From positions 1-10,012 of the forward strand of contig JAOXYC010257007.1 of assembly GCA_028565715.1 (NCBI GenBank): a stretch of DNA of 10,012 bases, given 5' to 3'. Positions within the stretch are counted from its first letter, which is position 1. The number at the start of each line of letters is the position of its first letter. Position numbers and translations under genes: made by a program. Under the pieces are notes generated by a model. The model was given only the letters and a program-made list of their open reading frames with translations, was not told the DNA's origin and searched no databases. Source of the stretch: Phoronis pallida (lineage: Eukaryota > Phoronida > Phoronidae). This document shows positions 1 through 8,060 of the stretch, in pieces.

Positions 1-8
1 GATATTAC

Positions 9-93
9 CTTTATTGTGATATCAGTGCATACAAAGTCACTGTCATTATGGACACTGATATAGCTGGAAAATGTCTCGCCCAGGAAAATGTTG
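9..93 (-). CDS. TRAPPC13: TRAPPC13 internal coding exon (third by comparison)
   Basis: TRAPPC13 is a subunit of metazoan TRAPP complexes (TRAPPIII type) that tether vesicles in ER-Golgi traffic and autophagy; it acts in the cytosol on membranes. This 85-nt exon runs from an acceptor (ACATTTTAG) at 94 to a donor (AAAG|GTAATA) at 8. Its first base completes a glycine codon begun in the upstream exon, and 28 codons follow without a stop, ending in phase 0. The peptide contains [18 protein letters not shown], which matches the most conserved stretch of the vertebrate protein as I remember it, directly after LTLPQNFG. The end ([10 protein letters not shown]) diverges from the vertebrate form but keeps its hydrophobic pattern. 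This is the start of the N-terminal domain formerly called DUF974. The gene continues off the left edge. Identification is very secure; exon edges rest on splice consensus and phase. Confidence 0.94.
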
Positions 94-365
94 CTAAAAT
101 GTGAGAAAAACAAATTAAAGTAAATCCTTATATTCTAGATGAAGTTTGGTTCACAAGGTCTTACTCATTTATCATACTTTTTTAATAAGTGGAACACCTT
201 GTTGTCATCAAACAGCAATAATTTCTAAATTAAAATTTGAGTTTGAAAACTCGTATTCCATTAGCCATTTGTGTGTTTTGAAATACATAAATGCTCAAAA
301 TTGGCTACCGTTATATTCACTTAAATCCCGCCAGCCACAATTTTACTTAAAAGAAAATTAGCTGA

Positions 366-396
366 GGTGTGAATTAAAATTAAGTTAATTCACACC
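366..396. repeat. Inverted repeat, 12-bp perfect stem
   Basis: GGTGTGAATTAA (366-377) is the exact reverse complement of TTAATTCACACC (385-396), with a 7-base loop. Outer bases GAG and CTC could extend pairing past a bulge. It lies in a TRAPPC13 intron and has no obvious function. Confidence 0.85.
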
Positions 397-443
397 ATAC
401 CTCAACTATATTGAATTTTAAGTTAAAATTTCATTTAGTGATC

Positions 444-480
444 TTCGCATTTCGTGATCTTAAAAGATCACAAAATGCAA
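444..480. repeat. Imperfect palindrome around GTGATCTT/AAGATCAC
   Basis: An arm of about 17 bases (444-461) pairs with 464-480 around a two-base centre; 15 of 17 positions pair. The inner 8 bp, GTGATCTT and AAGATCAC, are perfect. A second direct copy of GTGATCTT sits just upstream at 439-446. Confidence 0.8.
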
Positions 481-781
481 TTTTCAGATGCCCTGTACAT
501 TCTCTCTGTTGTAGAGACTGTTTTTCCACACCGAATCTGCTCATTAATGTAATTATAATGAACACATACCTAATGAAAACATTTCTCCAGTAGATTACCT
601 GGAGACTGACGTGGCACCATTTATCAGTAGAGAAATCAGTGGTCAGTTCAAATAATGAGTTATTTGACCGCCTCTGCCAGGTTCATTACCTTGGAAGGTA
701 TTTGGAAGGTTCTAATGGTTAAAAATACTTTTTCGACATGTTTAAGCTTCAGTTAATTTTTATAAAGTGTTCAAATGTAGA

Positions 782-892
782 CAACAAAAGTTTTCACTTT
801 AAAAGCAGTCAAAAACATAAAAAGCATTCCAAACTAGACTTTATAAAAGTCAACAAAAGTTTTGAACTTTAAAAGAAGTCAAAAAACATAAA
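782..892. repeat. Diverged direct repeat, two ~41-bp units about 70 bp apart
   Basis: Positions 782-821 and 851-892 share the order CAACAAAAGTTTT, ACTTTAAAAG, AGTCAAAAA and CATAAA, with only a few substitutions and small indels. Spacing between units is about 70 bp. This looks like a local tandem duplication inside the intron. Confidence 0.8.
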
Positions 893-904
893 CAATTCTG
901 TAGA

Positions 905-953
905 AGGTTTTTTAATTCTGTTTTCTTTAAAAGAAAACAGAATCAAAAAACTT
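905..953. repeat. Near-perfect 49-bp palindrome
   Basis: Bases 905-928 pair with 930-953 about a single central base. The core arms, ATTCTGTTTTCTTT and AAAGAAAACAGAAT, are perfect; the outer T/A tract carries one mismatch and one G-T pair. There is essentially no loop. It could be a foldback element remnant or an extruding cruciform. A separate 8-bp stem, ACTTTCAT/ATGAAAGT, follows at 967-985. Confidence 0.88.
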
Positions 954-1105
954 GTTTTCAAAACTTACTTTCATATAATGAAAGTTGAAAATAAATAACA
1001 ACTGTTTTCTCAAAAAACTAAACTGCATTCAAAGTTCAAAACTTTAGTCCACATGTATACGGTAGTCAAGATTTGGACACTTTTCATAAACTTTCATCAT
1101 CTCAC

Positions 1106-1274
1106 CCAAAGTTCTGTGGAAGTGTTAGCAATTGTCCTATAGCAAAGTTGGGGAGCTGCTTATCTGTTGGAAGATCTTGTAGCGTCAGTTCATCGAAGGC
1201 TGTTCCAGGAAGGTCCCTCTGATCACAAAGAAGGGGCTGACTGGGGGCAAGTGTCGGCTTGGTAAGCCTCATCA
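1106..1274 (-). CDS. TRAPPC13: TRAPPC13 coding exon (second by comparison)
   Basis: This 169-nt exon follows a strong acceptor (CATTCTTCCAG) at 1275 and ends at a donor (CTTTGG|GTGAGA). The exon begins TG, completing a split valine codon if the previous exon ends in G, then reads 55 codons to GG, the first two bases of the glycine finished in the exon at 9-93. The peptide starts (V)MRLTKPTL and ends LLTLPQNFG, both hallmark TRAPPC13 sequences; LPG in the middle is also shared. The stretch between is lineage-specific, as in other members. The splice phases (1 in, 2 out) join the downstream exon with no frame break. GC content is visibly higher than in flanking DNA. The first ATG is within the conserved block, so translation must begin in an upstream exon. 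Confidence 0.95.
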
Positions 1275-1399
1275 CTGGAAGAATGGAAATAGTATGACAT
1301 GTGTTAATTGTGAAGCCAGATTAAACAAGCAATCTATATCCTTTACCATTAACTTGAAATTGCTTAATTTTCAAACAAAAACTTTCAATTAAAGGTGTA

Positions 1400-1749
1400 T
1401 ATCGCTAATTACAAAATGTGAAATTATCAACTATTGAATGAGGTCAATTGCGTTGGAATTTTTGTGACACATTGCATCCTAAAATTCACCTGAACGAATA
1501 ACTATCTTCGCTTCTTCCGGAAATCTTTATACTAGCTAGCTAGCTAGGCGGCCTATGCGACTTGATGATATATATAGGGAGACTATAGATAACTGAGATC
1601 AACTGTAACGTATGAACTTTGTGTTACCGATAAAGAATGAAGGTAGTTACACATATTGGCAACAAAAAATGATAAAACTGTGTTTAAAAAGAAACGGATG
1701 AAAACGTCGTATTTCAATATTGACAATTTGACATTTGTGAGTAATGATG
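1400..1749 (+). mobile_element. MITE copy A (~350 bp, ~38-bp TIRs, TA target duplication)
   Basis: The left end (from 1400, TATCGCTAATTAC) and the reverse complement of the right end (to 1749, CATCATTACTCAC) align over about 38 bp, including AAATTATCAAC versus AAATTGTCAA. TA dinucleotides flank both ends (1398-1399, 1750-1751). The whole element is a diverged reverse-complement match to 8061-8396; shared interior blocks include TTCCGGAAATCT, AGGCGGCCTATG, AACTGAGATCAACTGTAAC and TTGGCAACAAAAAATGAT. It has no coding capacity, so it is a non-autonomous DNA transposon. A TA duplication fits Tc1/mariner-like mobilisation, but I do not recognise the terminal sequence. Confidence 0.88.
1532..1547. 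repeat. (CTAG)4 microsatellite inside MITE copy A
   Basis: Four tandem CTAG units occupy a point where copy B has only a short ACAGG junction before the shared GGCGGCCTATG block. The tract is therefore a copy-specific expansion. Confidence 0.85.
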
Positions 1750-3551
1750 TACGCGTTTAAGTAAACTTTCAAAACTTTATCTTAAACTTAAAACTGTTTG
1801 CTTTCCCAATTTTCTACTGTGACATCATCTCAAAAAAGGTATTATATCAATATTTTTTAAGATTCAAATAATAAAATGAATTAAATTTAAAAATAAAATT
1901 ACACTTTGTTCCAATTCTAAGTCTCCGTTCTTTGGAATCATCCATTCTTGCAGGTTTATAAACAACTCTTTGCTCTTTATAATAATTCAATGATAGCATC
2001 GAACTGCCTGCTTCATCTAATGCAATTTTGTTATTAACATTTTAGAACTTTTGCCAACAGAAGGAACAAATAATTCCACAGAAAATGATTGAACCAATAC
2101 AATAACACCTGGTCTTTCCCATGAGCTGAATAGTTATGGAAAATTATTCTGAATGTTGCCAGTAATGAAAATTAAAGACATGCGTTGAATGCTTGTCTAG
2201 TGAATGGAAAAAAGCAAAGGGAAAGGATTTTAGTTGTAAACTTAGAATTATTGTCTTTTTTATTTCTGTTGACGAAACTGGTTGTGCATTGACACAGCTT
2301 TTGCTTCCAACTTTTAACAATAATTTAGAGAATTCGGTAAAAACAGAAGCTAAAAAAATTCAACTTTTCGAGTCAAGTAAAAAAATATTGCACTTGGATT
2401 TAGAATTTTCAGCAATGATTTAAAACCAAAAAGGTGTGGCTTTATAATTGTCCCTTAAATTGTGAATTGTACCGTTTTAACCAGAGTTACAAAATCGATA
2501 TATGTTTGCAAATCACTAAATCAGGGCAGTCGTCCCTATCAGCTTTCAGTTGACCTGATGTACAAATGGAGTACAAATTGAGTGAGAGTTCTTGGAGAAG
2601 GCATCATAGGGGACTGGACATCGATACTTATTACTATTCACAATTAGAAGGTAAACGTGATGAGGTCGGAGTTATAAATAACGGCTCAACTCAGTGGGGA
2701 CTGCAAAGAACCTGTAGCATTCAGGAAATTGAAGATATTGATCTCTAGTTAAAAGTCTCATGATTCTGAAAAATACATTTTGTGTCTTTGGTGAATGGTA
2801 AAATATTGTCTTGATTACTTTCTGGAAACAGTACGGTTACTGAGTGTAGGGAGCATTAAAATTGTAAATTCATTCATGAAATTCAAGAATATTGGAAGGT
2901 CTCTTAGAAGTCATTTTTTGATTGAAAAACTTTTCCTAACTGAAATACTGAATGATGCATTGTCATTAATATTGCAAATGATGTTACTGCGTTGAGCCTC
3001 TAAGCAATTGTCAGTGGAAAATAAATTGGTTTGTTTAAGAAAGCTGTATTAAGTCCAAGAAGCCTAAATTATCTCTTCTCATAGTCCAAATGATGCGTTA
3101 TCAAATTCATACAATTACAAAACAATCAGTTTACTGTAGTGTAATTTTCTACATCCCTGATCAAATAAACATGAGTTTTTTTAATAAATAAGTCTATTGT
3201 TATCCGATGGCATATCATGGTACCCATGCTCAGTCATGGTGAAAAAAACGCATACCATCTTAAGTGTAAGCATACATCTATGATAGGCCATTGATGTACA
3301 GATCTTTTAGTGAAGCGTTAAATAATTGCACTCAATGGCACTCCCAAGAGAGTCCGGTAAAACAGCAAAGGGCAAGATGTGGAACTCTTTGGGATGAGTA
3401 TAAAAATATCTAGCTGCCATCTTCTCAAACTTTACTGATGTTGTTTTTTGCCATTGTGGGAGCTCTTGGATAATTTTCTGTCCAAGCATGCACAGCAGTG
3501 TGAGTGAATGAATAGACATATATTATTATTATTTCTCACATGATAAGTTTG

Positions 3552-3569
3552 TTGTTATCGCGATAACAA
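3552..3569. promoter_or_regulatory. 18-bp perfect palindrome TTGTTATCGCGATAACAA
   Basis: The palindrome is centred on TATCGCGATA at the edge of the CpG island; a half-copy, TTATCGCGG, follows at 3575-3583. CG-centred palindromes of this sort resemble promoter factor sites such as the TCTCGCGAGA (BANP) and TATCGATA (DREF) classes, without matching either exactly. A dimeric activator site is my inference. Confidence 0.45.
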
Positions 3570-4057
3570 ATGTATTATCGCGGATCACTGTATTCATGCG
3601 CCCGCAATATTTCTCAACCAGACGGAAGCGACTGCTTCGAGATTTTTGAATGCCACAACTAGCGTAAACAAAATTGTGACAGAGCAAAAAAAAAACCAAA
3701 GTAACTGAGTCCAAAGCATGTTAGAACACTAAACTGCTAAATAATTTCCTGGCATAAATTCGGCAAGAGCGAGAGAAGTGCAAGGAACCTGGTGCGCGGA
3801 ATTCCAACCGCTTGCCTGGGCTTGCTTGTCGATATCCTGCGCAAATTTCTAGTAAGTGTGAGAAAAGTAGATGGCAGCGAAAATGACCCCGGAACTCTGG
3901 AGATGAATACGGACGAACAATCAACATTAATGTTCATAACAGTCCCCAGCAGCCTGCGAAAAGACATGGAATCTGATTCGAAGTAACAACATTCATTCCG
4001 GGAACTTCTGGTATGAATCAGCGCCACCTGGTGCCTGTAGTCCCTGGATACCGTCCG
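3559..4057. promoter_or_regulatory. CpG island, candidate promoter (possibly divergent)
   Basis: By hand count there are about 27 CpGs in this 500-bp block, close to the number its higher GC content predicts. A typical flank such as 6241-6740 has about three. CpG-depleted surroundings with an undepleted island suggest a methylated genome and an unmethylated promoter. It contains a palindromic CG-centred motif, a CTCF-like site, and a donor-like CTA|GTAAGTGTG at 3852 on the plus strand. It lies between the minus-strand TRAPPC13 exons and the plus-strand gene at the right, so it could serve either or both. An old GC-rich transposon fragment is the main alternative. No TSS can be placed. Confidence 0.5.
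4020..4034 (-). promoter_or_regulatory. CTCF-like motif
   Basis: On the minus strand GCACCAGGTGGCGCT matches 13 of the first 14 positions of the degenerate bilaterian CTCF core (CCASYAGRKGGCRS). It sits near the border of the CpG island. Sequence alone cannot show occupancy. Confidence 0.4.
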
Positions 4058-4283
4058 TAAGAATTTATAAAATATCTTGTGTTATTTTAACAAGTTGAAC
4101 AGATTCTTTTGAAAAATAAAGTCAGATTTCTATTTTATTTATTCATAAATTGTTATTGTTAATAATTCAATGGAAATCATTAAAGTTATTCACAGTTTAC
4201 AGGGTTTTTTTTCTCAGAAAAGGAGTTCCTTTTTGGAGGATGAGTCAAAATGAGTCATATGGTTTATGCAGTCAGGAATTCCT

Positions 4284-4295
4284 GGGATTAATCCC
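4284..4295. promoter_or_regulatory. Palindrome GGGATTAATCCC (paired TAATCC homeodomain cores)
   Basis: Two overlapping, inverted TAATCC cores form a 12-bp palindrome. TAATCC is the preferred core of K50 homeodomains (Otx, Pitx, Goosecoid), which can bind as dimers to inverted cores. A third partial match, AAATCCC, follows at 4300-4306. Function is inferred from motif knowledge only. Confidence 0.25.
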
Positions 4296-4360
4296 TGGAA
4301 AATCCCTAGTAGACTTGTTTGTTCTTCGACAACGCATCGTCACTGTTTCATGTGAGAAAA

Positions 4361-4458
4361 AGAACAATTAACTCGTCGTCATTGAATAATTAATTTCTCA
4401 AAACGAGTCAAAATCGTTTTGAGAAATTTATTATTCAATGACACTAGTTAATTATTCT
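4361..4458. repeat. 98-bp foldback element with ~45-bp arms
   Basis: The inner arms 4381-4406 and 4414-4439 are reverse complements with a single mismatch in 26 bp, around the 7-base loop GTCAAAA. Pairing continues outward, 4361-4380 against 4440-4458, with one gap and a few mismatches. There is no coding potential. It may be a tiny snap-back MITE or, if transcribed, a long hairpin RNA. No clear target duplication is visible. Confidence 0.88.
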
Positions 4459-4531
4459 CTATATAATTTTAAATCTTCGAGACCATATTGTGCTTCATTC
4501 ATGCATCCTGGTTAAAGACCCTTACAAGAAG

Positions 4532-4620
4532 TTTGGAATCTGACCCTTTATGGGAATCAAACCCATGGTCGGCTTGCATTCTAGGCAAGTGCTCTAAAGA
4601 AAAATTTTTCAGATTCCAAA
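4532..4620. repeat. 12-bp inverted repeat enclosing the tRNA-like remnant
   Basis: TTTGGAATCTGA (4532-4543) is the exact reverse complement of TCAGATTCCAAA (4609-4620). The tRNA-like core lies between them, with short spacers on each side. Confidence 0.85.
4550..4597 (-). repeat. tRNA-like remnant (probable truncated tRNA-derived SINE head)
   Basis: On the minus strand the order TTAGAGCA (end of D-arm), CTTGC-CTAGAAT-GCAAG (a 5-bp anticodon stem with 7-base loop, 4573-4589), then ATGGG-TTTGATT-CCCAT (a 5-bp T-stem with 7-base loop, 4550-4566) is unmistakably tRNA-like. The pol III B-box GGTTTGATTCC (4553-4563) has one change from consensus. The 5' end, with the A-box and acceptor strand, is missing, so this is not a functional tRNA. 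A SINE head or a retro-copied tRNA pseudogene both fit. Confidence 0.8.
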
Positions 4621-4627
4621 TTTACCA

Positions 4628-4671
4628 GATATAATTATTTGTCGTCACAGTGGTGATTCATTAATTATATC
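4628..4671. repeat. Hairpin with 10-bp perfect outer stem
   Basis: GATATAATTA (4628-4637) pairs exactly with TAATTATATC (4662-4671). Inner bases GTCGTCAC and GTGGTGAT allow partial further pairing. Confidence 0.7.
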
Positions 4672-4690
4672 TATTTATTATTCAACTTAC

Positions 4691-4769
4691 TTTTGTGATG
4701 ACCTACAGCATAATTTACTGGGTATTATGATCATCAGTATCTATTTTTGTTATTTTGGTCATCACAAAA
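4691..4769. repeat. 13-bp perfect inverted repeat, 53-bp spacer
   Basis: TTTTGTGATGACC (4691-4703) is the exact reverse complement of GGTCATCACAAAA (4757-4769). A smaller CATAAT/ATTATG inverted pair lies in the spacer. The size and layout suggest a very small inverted-repeat element. Confidence 0.8.
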
Positions 4770-5739
4770 AACAACAACAAAACAGTGGTCATTTTAACAA
4801 CTGATCAAATTGCAATGGCCTGACTACAACAAAGCCATAATGTTACCAATGGTGTATTGAACGTTGTAGTGTATTGTCATGCAAAGTTGCCAAAAGAACT
4901 CCGAAAAGGAATCCAGGTAATATAATAAAAAGAATAACACCAGTGGCGACCTTCAGACACGCTATCATGAATAACATGAATGACACTTGAATCAAACACT
5001 GTTTGAGAAGCAAGACTGTTTATTGACTCAAACAACTTGTCTGTGATTAAAGAATAACTACAACTGAAATCTGTTTCCAAAAATTGAACAGTGTCTTCAA
5101 TTTGTGTTCGAAATTGTAAGTGCAAAAATGTTAGCACTAAATGATGTGCAAGACTGAAGCCCAGGTTCACATGACTGAGAATTTAAAAAAATTTATAAAG
5201 ATCCTTTTAAAAGTTAAAATCAAAAGACTGAAACATCACGTAGATGTGTTCAAATTTTTAGAGGAAATATTGTCTCAATGTAAAAGGAAAGAAGATATGG
5301 TTATAAATACAATCATAAGTAGTCCTGTTTTTGTATCGGATATCGTTCTATTCTTCGAATAAATTGGTTAGCTGGGCTGTACGCCAGTGAAATAATTGAA
5401 ATTGCTTCATGTTTCAAGAATTGTGCTAGTTGTACCATAAGCGTATCAGCGTAAATACCTTAGCACATCTGTTTTAGATAGCAGGGATGTTTTTAACAGA
5501 ACCTTGGGAAAGAAACAGGTAAGTCAATTTTTGCAAATTGCTTTTTCGAGAAAATAAGCGAATCAAAAAACAGCTGCGAAATGGTTCAAATGGCTTTATT
5601 TCTGGAAGAAACCATATCCATACAGTTTTATGGGGTTCCACGGAAAGCTATTCTTGTGAATGGCAGTTATTTTGATGTTTTATGTATAAAAAAATGCAAA
5701 ACAATGTTTTAACATCCAAATGTACACGATGCATCGAGT

Positions 5740-5775
5740 CCAACACAGCCCAAACATCGCCTTGTGCTGTGTTGG
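5740..5775. repeat. 10-bp perfect hairpin stem, 16-base loop
   Basis: CCAACACAGC (5740-5749) pairs exactly with GCTGTGTTGG (5766-5775). A 10-bp palindrome, CGATGCATCG, lies just upstream at 5727-5736. Confidence 0.75.
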
Positions 5776-5805
5776 TAGAACTGTGATCATGTCCGAACAA
5801 GACAT

Positions 5806-6126
5806 TCAAGACGACTGAACTGTGTACACCACATCAGAAATGCACGTACCTTCAAACATGTAACACAAAATGAAAAATATGGCTACAGTATTTAAAACAT
5901 CCCGCGTGCAGCGAAAACATGATTCACAAAATTGAGACAAGACTCCTGGGGAACAAACATGATTGAAACGTGTAAAGTGGACCTCCAATTTTATTAATAC
6001 AACATTCTTGAATGAGTACCTGCTAGAAACAATTTTTAAACTACAGTAATCACCTTGAACTTTCAAGACATCTTCGTCAGAACATCCATTTGGATGGAAC
6101 AGTGCTGAATTCCAAATTATGGACAT
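5806..6126 (-). other. Unassigned 106-codon open frame; holds a candidate TRAPPC13 first exon
   Basis: This minus-strand frame has its own ATG (AACCATGT) after an in-frame TGA. It reads as a Cys- and Phe-containing peptide with a hydrophobic stretch, TVAIFFILCYMF, near the end. Two donor-like sites lie in it: CAAG|GTGATT at 6053 and a better GAAG|GTACGT at 5849. Using the first gives a 73-nt exon ending SDEDVLKVQ plus one base. That is phase-compatible with the TRAPPC13 exon at 1274 and restores its valine. Vertebrate proteins have HLLALK at this point, so the fit is poor. CpGs are somewhat more frequent here than in flanks. It may equally be a chance frame. Confidence 0.2.
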
Positions 6127-8060
6127 GGTTCCGAATCAATCCAACACATGACAATTAAATATACATGTGGGGATATGACATATTTGGATTTAGATTAAAT
6201 GCATTGTTGATAACAATTAAAAATAAATCTGCCACCTGAATTATTCACTTAAACTGTTAAACCATTTCATTAAAAAAATTGTAGAAGACTTGAAACACTC
6301 AAATGAAATAACATTTTTATAGTTTGAATTGCATTATTTATAACTTTTCAGTTCAAATGATTTCAAAGGGATGCTGATTATTGTTTTATACAGCACTATT
6401 GCATACGGAAAGCCAACTCTCTTCACCCCTCAAAAATCCTATCAATGGAATATTCCATTTAAAAGTTCTAACTGCATGTGTTACTTACTATGAAAAATGG
6501 TTCAAAGATGTGCAAGACACTAACTCAGTCGGATCTGTGATGTCAGCTTGTTTATAAGGATAAATGTGTAAAGGTGATTGTTTCACCTGGGTTAATTAAT
6601 AGCAGGTGAGTTGATTTGAAAACAAATGAATCAACAGTAATCAGAGATTGTCAAAACATACGTAACCTCAATGTTTTGATTCATCATTAGATTGCTTCTA
6701 AATGAATGCCTTGTCTTTTTAAAATTTGTTGAAATTTCATACAGAAAGAAGGATCGTCATTATCATTGATAAATCAAATTTCAGTGGTTCCTTAATCCTC
6801 CTGGTAGGTAAAGTTTGGCATTACAAAGATTTTTGAGAGTTAAGCTCATAACTGAAAGCTCTACATTTTTGATTTTAAATCAATATTTAAATATCTAAAA
6901 TTGAACTTTATGAGAACATAAGTTCTCCTTTCATGATACATATTTCTAAGAAAGCGTTGTGCAAAGACTTAATTTTCAATTTATATCCTCACTTCAACTG
7001 TAGTATTCTTTATCCCTCTGGTCCTCGTATAAAAAAACTTCATTCAACTAGACGCATCAAACTCATTAACAGAATCAATTATTAAACTTAATAACAAATT
7101 AGTTTGACTAATGATTAAGGTCATGCAAGTTCGAAACTCATCATCGGTTAAGAGTTCCTTATTAGGAAATGTTAATTAGTTCTCCGATAGTGTTGCAAAA
7201 ATGTTCTTCAGTGTTTTGTATAAGTTCAGTCACTTAATCAGTGGCAATAAAAATCATGAAATTGTGAATTTGTTATAATTATTATCCGTTACATTTTTAA
7301 CCTTTCGAACTTTTTTAGATAGTGTTCATATCTACAAATTTACAAAACTTTGAACAAAAATTATTTAAAAAACTCTGTGGTAAAATTGATGAAAAAATAA
7401 GTTTGAGAAAAGGCAAAAATAACAGTATGCCAATTTTGATCCAAATTCTTTAAATCTTGAAAACTTTTGTAAACTTCGACTGCACTTGAATTTCAGAAGT
7501 TTTGTGACCTGTATAAAGCCCAAGTTTGATAACTTTTAAAAAATGTTCGATTGATTAAAAACTTTTGAACAGGGACTCGTAGAAATTTTTGACTACAACA
7601 TTTCAATATTTGAAAAAGCCGAAAATTCTTTTTTATTTAGTGCAAAACTATAATAACAGACTATCAAGATCTTTTTTACTATAAGGCATGCAATGGTTTG
7701 TTGATCCGAGTTTTCAGCAAAATGAAAATTGACCACAAAATCAGCACCCTATACCACTATGTACATTACAATACAAAATCAATCTCAACTACATGATCAT
7801 TTCATAAACAATATTAATAATTCAACCCTTAATGGTCATTTGCAGTGAGAGGCGTATAGTTAATCCTGATGAGCTGTTTAATTTTTTACGAGAAAAACAA
7901 CATGGGCTTTTTAATCCACATATGCCACAAACGATTACTATAATTACTCATGACAGGAAGTCTAATTAAATATTCATCTCTGAGCGGTAGTTCATCTATA
8001 GGTAAGAATCATACTGATGGCAAGTAGTTTTTGGTTGATTGATAATTTCTTAAAGTCATA

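Larger units (their letters stand above)
94..1105 (-). other. TRAPPC13: TRAPPC13 intron between the two recognised exons
   Basis: On the minus strand this 1,012-bp segment begins GTGAGATGATG and ends ACATTTTAG, so it is a canonical GT-AG intron interrupting a glycine codon after its second base. It is AT-rich and non-coding. It holds two short hairpins (366-396, 444-480), a diverged direct repeat (782-821 and 851-892), a near-perfect palindrome (905-953) and a small stem (967-985). The open frames within it are short, and I see no support for any of them. Confidence 0.9.

Noticed and set aside
2172-2423. Open plus-strand frame of about 84 codons
   Set aside because: No ATG start, no splice borders and no motif; it looks like chance or a decayed repeat.
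2566-2748. 60-codon ATG-started plus-strand frame with mixed, protein-like composition
   Set aside because: No splice sites keep the frame open upstream, no family is recognised, and its length is within chance. An old transposon fragment cannot be excluded.
3559-3617. Minus-strand ATG frame ending at TATCAT|GTGAGA as TRAPPC13 first exon
   Set aside because: The phase would fit, but the peptide does not resemble the expected N-terminus and the join would replace the conserved valine with leucine.
3737-4027. Overlapping frames on both strands in the GC-richer block
   Set aside because: They depend on GTG/TTG starts, which nuclear genes rarely use. The higher GC of the CpG island lowers stop frequency and lengthens chance frames.
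4877-5174. 97-codon minus-strand frame after a plausible acceptor (AATTCTCAG) at 5175
   Set aside because: It has no ATG in a sensible place, no paired donor, and does not chain by phase with the frame at 5806-6126. Frames of this length are expected about once by chance in 10 kb this AT-rich.
5141-5362. 73-codon plus-strand frame with helix-like KILLKVKIKRLK segment
   Set aside because: It begins directly after an in-frame stop, has no splice context or recognised family, and overlaps the opposite-strand frame. Lysine and isoleucine richness follows from A/T content.
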